Assembly (NCBI GenBank): GCA_910584655.1
Contig: CAJUBJ010000005.1
Span: 66,762 to 130,761, forward strand
Direction of reading: 5' to 3'
Length of the DNA stretch: 64,000 nucleotides
Source of the DNA: an uncultured Bacilli bacterium
Lineage (GTDB): Bacteria > Bacillota_I > Bacilli_A > RF39 > UBA660
Each line of letters begins with the position of its first letter. Within the stretch, counting starts at the first letter, position 1. A program made the translations under genes and the position numbers. The notes under the pieces were generated by a model. The model saw only the letters and a list, made by a program, of their open reading frames with translations. It ran no database searches and was not told the origin of the DNA. This document shows, in pieces, positions 41,583-51,048 of this stretch.

Positions 41583-43919
41583 ATGGGTCTATTTGACAAA
41601 ATAAAGAAAAAAGATAATGAGGTATCTCAAAAAAATGAAAATGAAGTGGTTACACAAGTTGCAGAAGGTGTTGGAACAGAGGCCCCAGTAGAAGGTAGTC
41701 AAACAATAATGACAGAAGTGAGTGTAGATAATAATCCATTTGTTGAAGAAATCACTCCAGTTGAAGAATCACAAGTAGCACCACAACCAGAGGGACCAAG
41801 TTTTGACAATATATTTAATGCTACACCAGGAGATTTAATAATGCCAGAATCAGCACCAGTAGTAGAAGTACAACCTCAACAAGATTTACAAATCGAAAAT
41901 GTAAATAATGAGGTAGGCCAAAGTAATGGGGAATTTCAAGTTCCTATCATTGAGATAAATGAATCAGAATTAGTTAATCAACCTATCATAGAGTCAGATG
42001 GTAATCCTTCTGAAGTATCTTCTTTTACAGAAGAACAAACTAAAGAAGATGAGATAACACAAATTGTGAGTGAAAGTGTAGCTGCTAGTGAACTAGCTGA
42101 ATCAGAAGTAGCAGAGTCTGCCAGTGAAGTTGAAGGCAATATTATGATAGATAAAGCAGAGGAAAATGTTATTCCACAAACTATTGAAGAGATTCAAGTA
42201 GCTCCAGAAGTGATAGCATCCGAAGAAACACCAATAGTTGAACAAAATATTGAACAACCAATTCAAGCAGTTGAAAATATTATGGAACCAGCTGAAGCAA
42301 TTACTGAAAACACTATAGAGCAAGTAGAACAAGCACCTTCATCAGCATCAGTAGAAATGCCAGTATCAGAAGAAATTCAACCAGAAACAATCGAAGAGCC
42401 AGAAAGCTTAGAAGAAGCTGAACCAATAATTGAGTTAACTAGTGAACCAGTAGAATCTAATCAAAATTATCAAGAAGAAGTTCCACTTAATGAAGAACCA
42501 ATAGAAAATTTAGAAGAAACAATAACTGAAGTATCAGAAGAACCAATAGATTTTAATGTATCAGAGTCATTTAATCAAGTTCCTATAATAGAAAATTCTT
42601 TCCCTGAGGATAATACAGAACAATCTAATGAGAGCGAGAATATTGATACAACTTTTGTAGAACAAGTAGAAAATATTGTTCCGATTGAAGAACAAAGCGA
42701 AGAAATTGTTGAACTTTCAAGTGAACAAGCTACAAACGATAATTCCTTAGAAATCGAAGTACCATCAGAAGAAATTATAGCTTCACCAATAGAAATGGAA
42801 AATGCTGAAAATGTTGCGTTAACTGAAACATCTGAAGAAGAAAATGTTCAATCTATAATTTCTAACAATATAGAAACTGAAGAGGTTGAGCAACAAGAAG
42901 ATATTATAGCAGGAGAAGCTATTATTCCAGAAGAAATAGCAGCAAACCAAGAAAATATAATAGAGTTATCTTCTGAAAAAGAAGAAATAGAAGAAAATGA
43001 GCCAGTTGAATTAACTAATGAGCCAGTAGCTGAATTAAATGAATATGAAGAACAAGCAGATGAAGAAAATCAAGATATAGTTATTCAACCAGAAATTTCT
43101 GAAGTAGTACCACTAATTACTGAAGAAACTTCCGAAATTAATATATCTAATGACAGTGAAGAACCAATTAATAATATTGACGAAGCTAATTCAATAAGCT
43201 TAGATTCAGCTCCAACATTCGAAGAGGAAAATGCTAATTCTCCAATAATAGAAAATACTGAAGAAAAAATTATTCCAATAATTTCTGAAGAGGATAATTC
43301 ATTATCTATTACTACTCATGAGGAAAATGTAACTCCAGAAGCAAATGAAGATAATGATAATGGTGAAGATATAAGACCAATAATAGAGGAAGAAGAACAA
43401 ACATTAAATCTTGGCTTTGATTCTAACGACGAACAAGAATTAGCAACAGATGAGCAAACATTTGATGAAGAATCTATGTTGCCTACAGTTGAAGAGGAAA
43501 TAATCAACAACCAAGAAGCAAATGAAGAAGAATCAGAAGAAAATTCAGAAAACGAAGAAGGAACAATCGTTTTATCAAATGAAATTCCTTATGAAGAGCC
43601 TACTTTTGAAATGCCAGTATTTAATCAATCAGTAGATGAAGCTCAACCAGATACAGAAATTAGTGAAGAAACTCCAGTAGATGAAACTGAAGAAAATGAA
43701 GAACAAGAAGATATATCAGTTCCTGAATTTGATTTTCAAACATTTATGATGCCAACATTAAATCAAGACATTCAAGAGGGACCAGTAACAGTAGAATCAA
43801 ATACTGAAACTGCAACATACATAGCTGATCCAACACCTACAAAATTCTGTGGTAATTGTGGAGTTATGCTAACTGATGATTCAAGTATTTGCCCAAGTTG
43901 TGGTGAACCAATTGATTAA
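41583..43919 (+). CDS. Very acidic, disordered protein with C-terminal zinc ribbon
   Basis: 778 residues. The N-terminus MGLFDKIKKK is a short basic amphipathic helix. Residues about 15-740 are low-complexity, dominated by Glu with Ile, Pro, Ser, Asn and Val, in irregular short units such as EEPIENLEE and IVELSSE. The C-terminus has a zinc ribbon CGNCG...CPSCGEPID (two CxxC pairs). There is no signal peptide. The start is ATG 41583, behind GGATGTGA; TTG 41568 precedes the RBS. It is divergent from a LysR gene. No function is known; a membrane-associated scaffold is one idea. Confidence 0.75.
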   Translation: MGLFDKIKKKDNEVSQKNENEVVTQVAEGVGTEAPVEGSQTIMTEVSVDNNPFVEEITPVEESQVAPQPEGPSFDNIFNATPGDLIMPESAPVVEVQPQQDLQIENVNNEVGQSNGEFQVPIIEINESELVNQPIIESDGNPSEVSSFTEEQTKEDEITQIVSESVAASELAESEVAESASEVEGNIMIDKAEENVIPQTIEEIQVAPEVIASEETPIVEQNIEQPIQAVENIMEPAEAITENTIEQVEQAPSSASVEMPVSEEIQPETIEEPESLEEAEPIIELTSEPVESNQNYQEEVPLNEEPIENLEETITEVSEEPIDFNVSESFNQVPIIENSFPEDNTEQSNESENIDTTFVEQVENIVPIEEQSEEIVELSSEQATNDNSLEIEVPSEEIIASPIEMENAENVALTETSEEENVQSIISNNIETEEVEQQEDIIAGEAIIPEEIAANQENIIELSSEKEEIEENEPVELTNEPVAELNEYEEQADEENQDIVIQPEISEVVPLITEETSEINISNDSEEPINNIDEANSISLDSAPTFEEENANSPIIENTEEKIIPIISEEDNSLSITTHEENVTPEANEDNDNGEDIRPIIEEEEQTLNLGFDSNDEQELATDEQTFDEESMLPTVEEEIINNQEANEEESEENSENEEGTIVLSNEIPYEEPTFEMPVFNQSVDEAQPDTEISEETPVDETEENEEQEDISVPEFDFQTFMMPTLNQDIQEGPVTVESNTETATYIADPTPTKFCGNCGVMLTDDSSICPSCGEPID

Positions 43920-43942
43920 AAGTAGAGAAATCTACTTTTTTT
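43919..43942 (+). terminator. Intrinsic terminator
   Basis: AAAGTAGA (43919-43926) / TCTACTTT (43931-43938), GAAA loop, T run. Confidence 0.88.
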
Positions 43943-44002
43943 CTAATTAATATTTATTTATCTATTTTAAATTGATATAATCAATACAAGTGAGGTAGAA
44001 GT

Positions 44003-44491
44003 ATGAAAAGAAGAGACAAAATTAATTATTATTTAGATGTTGCTGAAACAGTAATTGAAAGAGGAACATGTATCAGAAGAAATTTTGGTGCTATAATTGT
44101 AAAAAATGATGAAATAATATCATCAGGATATGTAGGAGCACCTAGAGGACGTAAAAACTGTTGTGATCTAAAATATTGCACAAGAGAAAAATTAAATGTC
44201 CCACGTGGAGAAAGATATGAGTTATGCCGTAGTGTTCATGCTGAACAAAATGCGATTATTAGTTCTGAAAGAAGCAAAATGATAGACTCAACTATGTATT
44301 TAGTTGGTAAAACATATGAAACAGGAGAATATGTAGCTAAATCAAATCCATGTGCATTATGTAAAAGAATGATTATTAATGCTGGAATAAAAGATTTATA
44401 CATTCGTGATAGTAAAGATGAATTTAGACACGTTAAAGTAGAAGAATTCATAAAAAATGATGAATCACTTGAAGGAATTAAAGGATATTAA
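44003..44491 (+). CDS. comEB: dCMP deaminase (ComEB-like)
   Basis: 162 residues. Zinc motifs are H79-A-E81 (SVHAEQNAII) and C117-x-x-C120 (NPCALCKRMI), as in deoxycytidylate deaminases, with GAPRGRKNCCD near the nucleotide loop. It converts dCMP to dUMP for dTMP synthesis. RBS GTGAGG. An extended -10 (TGATATAAT 43973-43981) lies just upstream. It is monocistronic, not within a comE competence operon. Confidence 0.95.
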   Translation: MKRRDKINYYLDVAETVIERGTCIRRNFGAIIVKNDEIISSGYVGAPRGRKNCCDLKYCTREKLNVPRGERYELCRSVHAEQNAIISSERSKMIDSTMYLVGKTYETGEYVAKSNPCALCKRMIINAGIKDLYIRDSKDEFRHVKVEEFIKNDESLEGIKGY

Positions 44492-44503
44492 GCCTTTTTT
44501 TTA
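44480..44503 (+). terminator. Weak intrinsic terminator
   Basis: AAAGG (44480-44484) / CCTTT (44493-44497) followed by a T run. The stem is short. Confidence 0.5.
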
Positions 44504-44544
44504 TTCCTTAGTTTTGTTATAATTAATTATTGGAAGTGATAACT

Positions 44545-45951
44545 ATGAAATTACCAAATTTAAACGAAGCACGTAAGAGATCTAATAGTGAAGTAGATTA
44601 TATTTATTTAAATCAAAATTACAATGAAAATACATTTAAAGGACAAAAATATTTTTTAAGAACTTATGGTTGCCAAATGAATGTTCATGATGGTGAAGAA
44701 ATAGCAGCACGTTTAGAATCTTTAGGTTTAATAGTTACTGATACTATTGAAGAAGCTGACGTTGTAATTTTAAATACATGTGCAATAAGAGAAAATGCTC
44801 ATGATAAATTATATGGCTTTTTAGGACGTTGCAAACATGAGAAAGAAAAAAACAACCCAAATCTTATAATAGGAATATGTGGATGTATGGCTCAAGAAGA
44901 AGGAGTAGTAAACGACCTTATCAAAAAACATCCTTATGTTGATATTGTGTTTGGTACACATAATATTCATGAATTACAAGATTTATTAATCAAAAGAAAT
45001 GGAAAACAAAATATTGAAGTATATTCTTGCGAAGGTAATGTTTATGAAAATGTTTCTTATAAAAGAGATTCTAATATTAAAGCATGGGTTAATATTCAAT
45101 ATGGATGTGATAAATTCTGTACTTATTGTATAGTACCATATACAAGGGGAAAACAAAGAAGTAGAAAAAGTAAAGAAATAATTAAGGAAGTAGAGTGCCT
45201 TGTAAAAAATGGATATAAAGAGGTAACTTTATTAGGTCAAAATGTTAATGCATACGGCAAAGAACTGGATAATGAATTATCTTTTGCAGAATTACTAAAA
45301 AAAGTAAGTGAAACAGGTATAGAAAGAATTCGTTTTGTAACATCACATCCTTGGGATTTTACTGACGATATGATAAATACGATATCTGAATGTAGTAATA
45401 TAATGCCTTATATACATTTACCTTTGCAATCAGGTTCATCAAGAATTCTAAAACTTATGGGACGTCGTTACACAAAGGAAGAATACTTAGAATTATATAA
45501 TAAAATAAGAAATACTATTCCAAACTGTTCTATTACAACAGATATAATCGTGGGTTTCCCTAACGAATCAGATGAAGATTTTAACGAAACTCTTGAAGTT
45601 GCAGAATACTGTAAATATGATAGTGCGTTTACATTTATATATAGTCCACGTGAAGGAACACCAGCTGCTAAGATGGACGATAAAATAGATATGGAAACAA
45701 AAGAAAAACGTCTTCATAGACTAAATGAAGTTATTAATAAATATAGCCTAGAAGCTAATAAAAAATATTTAAATAAAATAGTTCCAGTATTAATAGAGGG
45801 AATAAGTGAAAAAGATCCAAACAAAGTCTTTGGATACACTGATACTATGAAATTAGTTAATGTTTCAAATGCCCAAGATAAAATTGGCAAAATAATTAAT
45901 GTAGAAATAACTGATGCTAAAAGTTTTAGTTTAGATGGAAAGGCTATCTAA
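44545..45951 (+). CDS. miaB: tRNA-2-methylthio-N6-dimethylallyladenosine synthase MiaB
   Basis: 468 residues. The UPF0004 domain supplies three cluster Cys (TYGCQMN, NTCAIRE, ICGCMAQ). The radical-SAM CxxxCxxC is YGCDKFCTYCIVPYTRG. A C-terminal TRAM domain follows. It thiomethylates i6A37 in tRNAs. ATG 44545 is chosen over TTG 44530 because GGAAGTGAT between them is the RBS. Its two Fe-S clusters would depend on the SUF system at 32-35 kb. MutS/MutL, frequent neighbours, are not here. Confidence 0.96.
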   Translation: MKLPNLNEARKRSNSEVDYIYLNQNYNENTFKGQKYFLRTYGCQMNVHDGEEIAARLESLGLIVTDTIEEADVVILNTCAIRENAHDKLYGFLGRCKHEKEKNNPNLIIGICGCMAQEEGVVNDLIKKHPYVDIVFGTHNIHELQDLLIKRNGKQNIEVYSCEGNVYENVSYKRDSNIKAWVNIQYGCDKFCTYCIVPYTRGKQRSRKSKEIIKEVECLVKNGYKEVTLLGQNVNAYGKELDNELSFAELLKKVSETGIERIRFVTSHPWDFTDDMINTISECSNIMPYIHLPLQSGSSRILKLMGRRYTKEEYLELYNKIRNTIPNCSITTDIIVGFPNESDEDFNETLEVAEYCKYDSAFTFIYSPREGTPAAKMDDKIDMETKEKRLHRLNEVINKYSLEANKKYLNKIVPVLIEGISEKDPNKVFGYTDTMKLVNVSNAQDKIGKIINVEITDAKSFSLDGKAI

Positions 45952-45980
45952 GGAGTTACTATTGTAACTCCTTCTTTATT
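45950..45980 (+). terminator. Intrinsic terminator after miaB
   Basis: AAGGAGTTAC (45950-45959) / GTAACTCCTT (45964-45973), then CTTTATT. Confidence 0.82.
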
Positions 45981-46091
45981 GAAAAAAAATAATGATTATT
46001 ATATATAAAATATTTTTTTTATAAAAGAAAATGATATAATATGTATAGAATAGTTTAAAAAGTAAAGAATAAGAAGGCAAGGTGCATTTGA

Positions 46092-46889
46092 ATGAAAGAT
46101 CCTATATTGTTAAAACAAAAAATATTCAATTATCTCCTAACAATATCAGCAATAATTTTAATAATGGGCTGTTTATATAGAACAATTTATGACTATATAT
46201 TAGAGCAAAAATCAATAAATATTACATCAACCATAAGTAGTATTGAATATAGTGGTATTTCAACTAAAGCTGTAGTATTGTACGAAGTAGATGAAGTAAA
46301 GTATGAAAACAGAATCTCAATATTAGGTAACTCAGAACTATCAGTACACGATAAATTGATAATTAAAGTAGATATATATAATCCAGAAATAATTATATAT
46401 AATGAACATTTATTAATTACACTACCAATCTTCTTTATTGCTCTTATTTTATTACTATTAAGTTATAAAAAAACTTTAAAGTTTGTAAAGAAATATCAAA
46501 ATAAGAAAAAACTAAAAGAGAATGGTATATATATCCAAGCTTCTATAACTGAAGTATTTATAAACAATAATGCTATTCAGCATAATGGAGTTTATCCGTA
46601 TCGTTTAAGATGTAATTATCAAAATCCAGCAGATCAAAAACTATATGTTTTTGAAAGTGAAGATACCTATACGAATCTAAATGAAATAATTCAAAAATAT
46701 AATAATACAATAGTTGTCGTATTTTTAGAAAAAGGACACCCTAATAATTATTATGTTGACTTAAATTCGTTATTGCCAAAATACGATATAATAGATCCAA
46801 TAGCATTCATGAGTGGTGAAACTGAAAAGAAAGATGAATCAACGAAAAATGAAGAAAATGAAAACAATGAAAAAAAAGAATCTAATTAA
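46092..46889 (+). CDS. Two-helix membrane protein, DUF3592-like
   Basis: 265 residues. Transmembrane helices lie at about 13-33 and 105-125. Between them is an extracytoplasmic beta-rich loop (ITSTISSIEYSGISTKAVVLYEVDEVKYENRI), and after the second helix a similar beta-rich cytoplasmic segment and an acidic Glu/Asn/Lys tail. The alternating helix/beta layout resembles DUF3592 proteins, but no catalytic motif is visible. Its 3' end overlaps the start of the lysozyme gene by 23 nt, which suggests they are expressed together. An extended -10 is at 46032-46040. Confidence 0.7.
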   Translation: MKDPILLKQKIFNYLLTISAIILIMGCLYRTIYDYILEQKSINITSTISSIEYSGISTKAVVLYEVDEVKYENRISILGNSELSVHDKLIIKVDIYNPEIIIYNEHLLITLPIFFIALILLLLSYKKTLKFVKKYQNKKKLKENGIYIQASITEVFINNNAIQHNGVYPYRLRCNYQNPADQKLYVFESEDTYTNLNEIIQKYNNTIVVVFLEKGHPNNYYVDLNSLLPKYDIIDPIAFMSGETEKKDESTKNEENENNEKKESN

Positions 46890-48111
46890 AATACTAATAG
46901 GATGCCTTATTATCAGTACTTGTTTGATAACGTTAGTTATTTTACCCAATTTAAAAAAAATAAAAGAATATCAAGAACAAAAAGAATATGAAAGACAATT
47001 AAAAAAAGCTACAATAGTTGTAGAACTAAAAAAAGATTTATCAACAATTTTTTTAGAAGATGTTAAAGTGTCACAATTTATTGAAAATATTAATGGAACT
47101 ATAATAGATGATTACAAAATAGATACATCTATAGTTGGTGAAAAAGAAATAAAGTTCGAATATATCAATGATGAAAATATAAAAATACCATATCAGTATA
47201 CAATAAACATTAAAGATATTACTCCTCCTTCTATATGGTTGAACGATACATATTCTATTACAACAGATTATAATGGTTCATTACTAGAAGATATAGTTTG
47301 TGCTGACGATTATGATGATAATCCTAATTGTGAAATAATAGGGGAATATGACACAAAAAAAGTAGGAAATTATAATTTAAAATTTCAAGCAACAGATAAT
47401 AGTGGCAATATAACTACAAAAGACTTTACTTTAAAAGTATCAACCCCAACAGCAAGTAACCCATCAGAACCATCAAAGCCAACATACACTTATTTAAGTG
47501 ATGTAATAAAAAATCATAAAACTGATAAAACTAAAATAGGAATTGACGTTTCATCATGGCAAGGAGATATAAACTTCCAAGCGGTAAAAGATGCAGGTGT
47601 AGAATTTGTTTTTATTCGAGTTGGAAGTACTAGAGGAATAGGTAGTGAATACTTTGTTGATAAAAAATTTCAACAAAACATTGAAGGATTTAATAAAGTT
47701 GGTATTCCTGTTGGAATATATTTTTATTCATATGCCAATAGTAAAGAATCAGCTATTAATGATGCTAACTGGGTTTTAGAAAATATTAAAGGATACAGAA
47801 TTGACTTACCTATAGCATATGATTGGGAAAGTTGGTCTTTCTTTAACGAGTTTCATCAAAGTTTTTATAGTACAACAAGAAATGCCAAAGCTTTTTTAGA
47901 TACAATAAGTAATGCTGGATATACCGGGGTTTTGTATAGTAGTAAAAATTATTTAGAAAAAGTATGGTACGATACAGGATATGAAACCTGGTTAGCCCAT
48001 TATACAAAACAAACTTCCTATAAAGGTCAATATAGATACTGGCAAATGTGTAGTAATGGTAGAGTAGACGGAATTAACGGAAATGTAGATATAAATATAA
48101 TGTATTTATAA
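46867..48111 (+). CDS. Membrane-anchored GH25 lysozyme with Ig-like domain
   Basis: 414 residues from ATG 46867. There is one N-terminal transmembrane helix (about 6-27), a short coil, two Ig-like beta domains (the second DUF5011-like, with TTDYNGSLLEDIVCADDYDDNP and VGNYNLKFQATDNSGN), a Ser/Pro linker, then a GH25 muramidase (GIDVSSWQGDINFQ with the catalytic Asp, YDWESW with the Asp-x-Glu pair). It should cut peptidoglycan near the membrane. The start is uncertain, as several in-frame ATGs (46834, 46849, 46858) lie in the overlap and no clear RBS is seen. Confidence 0.9.
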   Translation: MKKKNLIKILIGCLIISTCLITLVILPNLKKIKEYQEQKEYERQLKKATIVVELKKDLSTIFLEDVKVSQFIENINGTIIDDYKIDTSIVGEKEIKFEYINDENIKIPYQYTINIKDITPPSIWLNDTYSITTDYNGSLLEDIVCADDYDDNPNCEIIGEYDTKKVGNYNLKFQATDNSGNITTKDFTLKVSTPTASNPSEPSKPTYTYLSDVIKNHKTDKTKIGIDVSSWQGDINFQAVKDAGVEFVFIRVGSTRGIGSEYFVDKKFQQNIEGFNKVGIPVGIYFYSYANSKESAINDANWVLENIKGYRIDLPIAYDWESWSFFNEFHQSFYSTTRNAKAFLDTISNAGYTGVLYSSKNYLEKVWYDTGYETWLAHYTKQTSYKGQYRYWQMCSNGRVDGINGNVDINIMYL

Positions 48112-48116
48112 AAATA

Positions 48117-48160
48117 AAAAAGAACGATAAATTGAACTAGTCAACAAATCGTTCTTTTTT
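48117..48160. terminator. Bidirectional intrinsic terminator
   Basis: AGAACGAT (48121-48128) / ATCGTTCT (48148-48155), extended by A and T runs. It lies between the converging lysozyme (+) and mutase (-) genes. Confidence 0.85.
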
Positions 48161-49521
48161 TATTGTATATTATCTTTAACCACAGATTCAAACTCTTTTT
48201 GAATTTCATTTAATCTCTCTTCAGAATTAGCTTCAAATCTTAATGTCAAATTAGGTCCTGTATTACTAGCTCTAACTAAAGCCCAACCATCTTCAAATTG
48301 AACTCTAACTCCATCAACATCAATTATTTTATATCCTTTATTAACAGCATATTCCTTAACTTTAGCAACTACATTGAACTTAATATCGTCGCTAACAGCC
48401 ATCTTAATTTCAGGAGTATTATAATATATATTTATATTATCTACTAGTTGTGAGAACTTTTTATTAGTATGACTAAGTATTTCTAACATCCTTAGTCCAT
48501 TATATAGACCACTATCTAGTCCTGGCCATCTATCAGTGAAATACATATGACCAGAATATTCGCCACCAAAAGGATATTTCATTTTGTTAACTTCATATCT
48601 AGTCCAAGAATTACCAGTTCTATAAACAACAGGCTTTCCTCCTAATTTAATAATTTCATCTTCCAAAGCTTTACCACATTTTACATCGAATAAATAAGAT
48701 TTATTTGATACTTTATCGTTTATATCTCTTATATATGCAATCATAGCTTTATCTATTGGCATAAACTCACCATTTTCAGTAATAAATCCAACTCTGTCTC
48801 CATCACCATCGAATCCAATACCTAAATCAGCACCAATTTCCGAAACTTTATCAATTAACATTTTATTATTTTCAGGAACAGAAGGATCTGGATGGTGATT
48901 AGGAAAATTTGCGTCAGATTCATCACATATCATTGTAATATCTAAATTAGGAAATTGAGAATAAATATCTTTTGCATATAAAGATGTAGTACCATTACCA
49001 CAATCTAATACAACTTTAATTTTTCTATCCCCCATATTTATATTTTCTTTTATAAAACTTTTATAATACAGAACTGGATTAAATTCTGTAACTTCACCAG
49101 TACCATTTAAAAATTTTCCCTTCATAGTATAATCTCTAAAATCATAGATTTGTTCACCACGAGCATTACCCAAATGATCAAAACTAAATTTAAATCCATT
49201 ATCATCTTTAGGATTATGTGAAGCTGTAACCATAACACCAATAATTACATTAGCTTTTAAACATGCATAATAATACATTGGAGTAGTAACTAACCCAAAA
49301 TCAATTACATTACATCCAGAATCAATAATACCTTTTATTAATTCTTTAGAAAGTTGTGGACTAGATAAACGATTATCTCTTCCAACACCACATATATTTC
49401 TTTTTAATTTTTCTTGTATATAAGATCCATAACTTCTACCTACCGTATAAGCAACTTCTTCATTTATTTGAGTAGGGTAAACACCACGAATGTCATATTC
49501 GCGGAATATATTTTTATCCAT
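48160..49521 (-). CDS. Phosphomannomutase/phosphoglucomutase
   Basis: 453 residues, the alpha-D-phosphohexomutase family. Phosphoserine loop TASHNPKDDNG, metal loop GFDGDGDRVGF, sugar-binding loop GGEYSGHMYF and phosphate-binding RASNTGPNLT are all intact. It interconverts hexose 1- and 6-phosphates for envelope polysaccharide. The compact size and VTASHNP/EYSGH sequences match AlgC/ManB-type enzymes more than glucosamine mutase GlmM. RBS GGAGAG. Monocistronic. Confidence 0.95.
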   Translation of the reverse strand: MDKNIFREYDIRGVYPTQINEEVAYTVGRSYGSYIQEKLKRNICGVGRDNRLSSPQLSKELIKGIIDSGCNVIDFGLVTTPMYYYACLKANVIIGVMVTASHNPKDDNGFKFSFDHLGNARGEQIYDFRDYTMKGKFLNGTGEVTEFNPVLYYKSFIKENINMGDRKIKVVLDCGNGTTSLYAKDIYSQFPNLDITMICDESDANFPNHHPDPSVPENNKMLIDKVSEIGADLGIGFDGDGDRVGFITENGEFMPIDKAMIAYIRDINDKVSNKSYLFDVKCGKALEDEIIKLGGKPVVYRTGNSWTRYEVNKMKYPFGGEYSGHMYFTDRWPGLDSGLYNGLRMLEILSHTNKKFSQLVDNINIYYNTPEIKMAVSDDIKFNVVAKVKEYAVNKGYKIIDVDGVRVQFEDGWALVRASNTGPNLTLRFEANSEERLNEIQKEFESVVKDNIQ

Positions 49522-49611
49522 TTATTAATCTCTCCATTCTATAAAAATTATAACATATATCATTATAGTTAATCTACCAATAAATTCTTCTTAGATTTAC
49601 TAACATTTATA

Positions 49612-49640
49612 TTGACACAAAACAACTTATGGTGTAATAT
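49612..49640 (+). promoter_or_regulatory. Sigma-A promoter of the ABC importer operon
   Basis: TTGACA 49612-49617, 17-bp spacer, TAATAT 49635-49640. The 45-nt leader shows no TPP-riboswitch-like motif. Confidence 0.78.
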
Positions 49641-49685
49641 ACTATATGTAAGAGGAAGATAATCCAATTACGAAAGGATGATTTG

Positions 49686-50099
49686 ATGAAAGCAAAAAAA
49701 TATGAAACAAAAAACTTGTATATCTTACACATTAGTGAACTAGTTTATTTTGTTCCAGATGGAGAAACATTATATACACCAGACACTATGTATGAAAAAG
49801 AATATTATACAATTGCCGAAAAAAAGAGTGATGAAAGGTATAAAGATTTGTTTAATTTCTGTACTACTTACAAAAATAATACTCACGTTGGCTTAGGAAC
49901 TATAAAAGATATTGAAGAATCTATAAGTGTGGATGAACTGACAGGTTTTTGTATTTCCACAATGACAAAAAAAGAAGCTTTATTAGTATTAAAAAATTAC
50001 TTAAAAGAATTAAATCCTGAAGAAAACATTGAAATATCAGCTCCAATAAAATATACAAAGAACTTAAATCTTAACTTACAAACTAATGAAGCAAAATAA
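49686..50099 (+). CDS. Protein of unknown function, first gene of an ABC importer operon
   Basis: 137 residues, not recognised; cytoplasmic, mixed alpha/beta (LYILHISELVYFVPDGETLY at the N-terminus). No motif is seen. ATG 49686 follows AAAGGATGAT. It lies 19 nt before a substrate-binding protein gene with which it is surely co-transcribed, so a regulatory or substrate-related role is possible. Confidence 0.72.
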   Translation: MKAKKYETKNLYILHISELVYFVPDGETLYTPDTMYEKEYYTIAEKKSDERYKDLFNFCTTYKNNTHVGLGTIKDIEESISVDELTGFCISTMTKKEALLVLKNYLKELNPEENIEISAPIKYTKNLNLNLQTNEAK

Positions 50100-50118
50100 A
50101 AAAGAAGGAATGATTATA

Positions 50119-51027
50119 ATGAACAAAAAAATAATTAAATATTTATTAGGTGCTTTAGTACTTATCTTAGTAGTTGGAGCAATACTAATAAGTCACTTTA
50201 CTAAAAAAGATTCAATCGAAAATAAAGAATATAAAGTAGCTGGAATAACTAAATCACCACTTTATTTACCAGTATTTGTTGGCATTGCTAATGACATGTT
50301 TGACAATCTTGAAGTTGAATATGTAAACACTACTGGTGGAGACATCGTTAATACAATGTTATTATCCAATGAGATAGATGCTGCATTAAATAGCTTAAAT
50401 GTTGTTATTTCATCATCAAGTGAAGAAAATAAAATTATAACAATTGGTCAAATGACTACTCGTGGTGGTATGACTTTAATAAGTAAAAAGCCAATCAATA
50501 AAATAAAAACTATAGTTAGTGCTAAACAAGGCGGTTTACCTAATACTATTTTAGAAAGTACAACAGACTATAAAATAGAAGCAAAACTAAGTCCTCAAGA
50601 AGGAGTTACATACTTTCTTAACCATAACGTAGATGCTATTATGGCTTTTGAGCCTTTTGCAACTAACTTAATAAATGAAGGATATGAATATAAATCAATG
50701 AATGATTTATATGATGATATACCATTTAATTGTATATTAATAAAAGAAAGTAACTTAAATAATCCTAAACATCAAAGGTTTAATAATGGCATAAGAAAAT
50801 CTATAAAATATATCTATGAAAATGATTCAAAAGAAATAGCAGAATCTGTTTCTAAATTAATGGACTTTGAAAATATTGAAGTTTTAACTCAAATAATTGA
50901 TACATTTAAAAAAGATAAAGTATGGAGTGAAGATTTAACTTTATCAGAAAAAAATTATGAATATTATTTAGAACTTACTAAAACAAAAAATGTAGACTAT
51001 AGTAAAGTTTATTATGAATTAAAATAA
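50119..51027 (+). CDS. NitT/TauT-like ABC transporter substrate-binding protein
   Basis: 302 residues from ATG 50119 (AAGGA 9 nt upstream; the ATG at 50086 overlaps the preceding gene). A single N-terminal hydrophobic helix anchors it; there is no lipobox Cys. The NMT1/SsuA-like fold shows SPLYLPVFVGIANDMFDNLEVEYV, GGDIVNTMLLSNEIDAAL and VDAIMAFEPFA. Relatives bind sulfonates, pyrimidines of thiamine salvage, riboflavin or nitrate. The ligand cannot be told. A permease and ATPase follow. Confidence 0.88.
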   Translation: MNKKIIKYLLGALVLILVVGAILISHFTKKDSIENKEYKVAGITKSPLYLPVFVGIANDMFDNLEVEYVNTTGGDIVNTMLLSNEIDAALNSLNVVISSSSEENKIITIGQMTTRGGMTLISKKPINKIKTIVSAKQGGLPNTILESTTDYKIEAKLSPQEGVTYFLNHNVDAIMAFEPFATNLINEGYEYKSMNDLYDDIPFNCILIKESNLNNPKHQRFNNGIRKSIKYIYENDSKEIAESVSKLMDFENIEVLTQIIDTFKKDKVWSEDLTLSEKNYEYYLELTKTKNVDYSKVYYELK

Positions 51028-51048
51028 TTTAGGAAAAGAGGAATAATT

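Noticed and set aside
42102..42332. Hydrophobic antisense frame within the acidic protein gene
   Set aside because: It is the complement of Glu-rich codons, which reads as Phe/Leu-rich; no start signals.
49641..49685. TPP riboswitch before the NMT1-like importer
   Set aside because: No CTGAGA-type or other thiamine-box sequence is seen and the leader is only about 45 nt.
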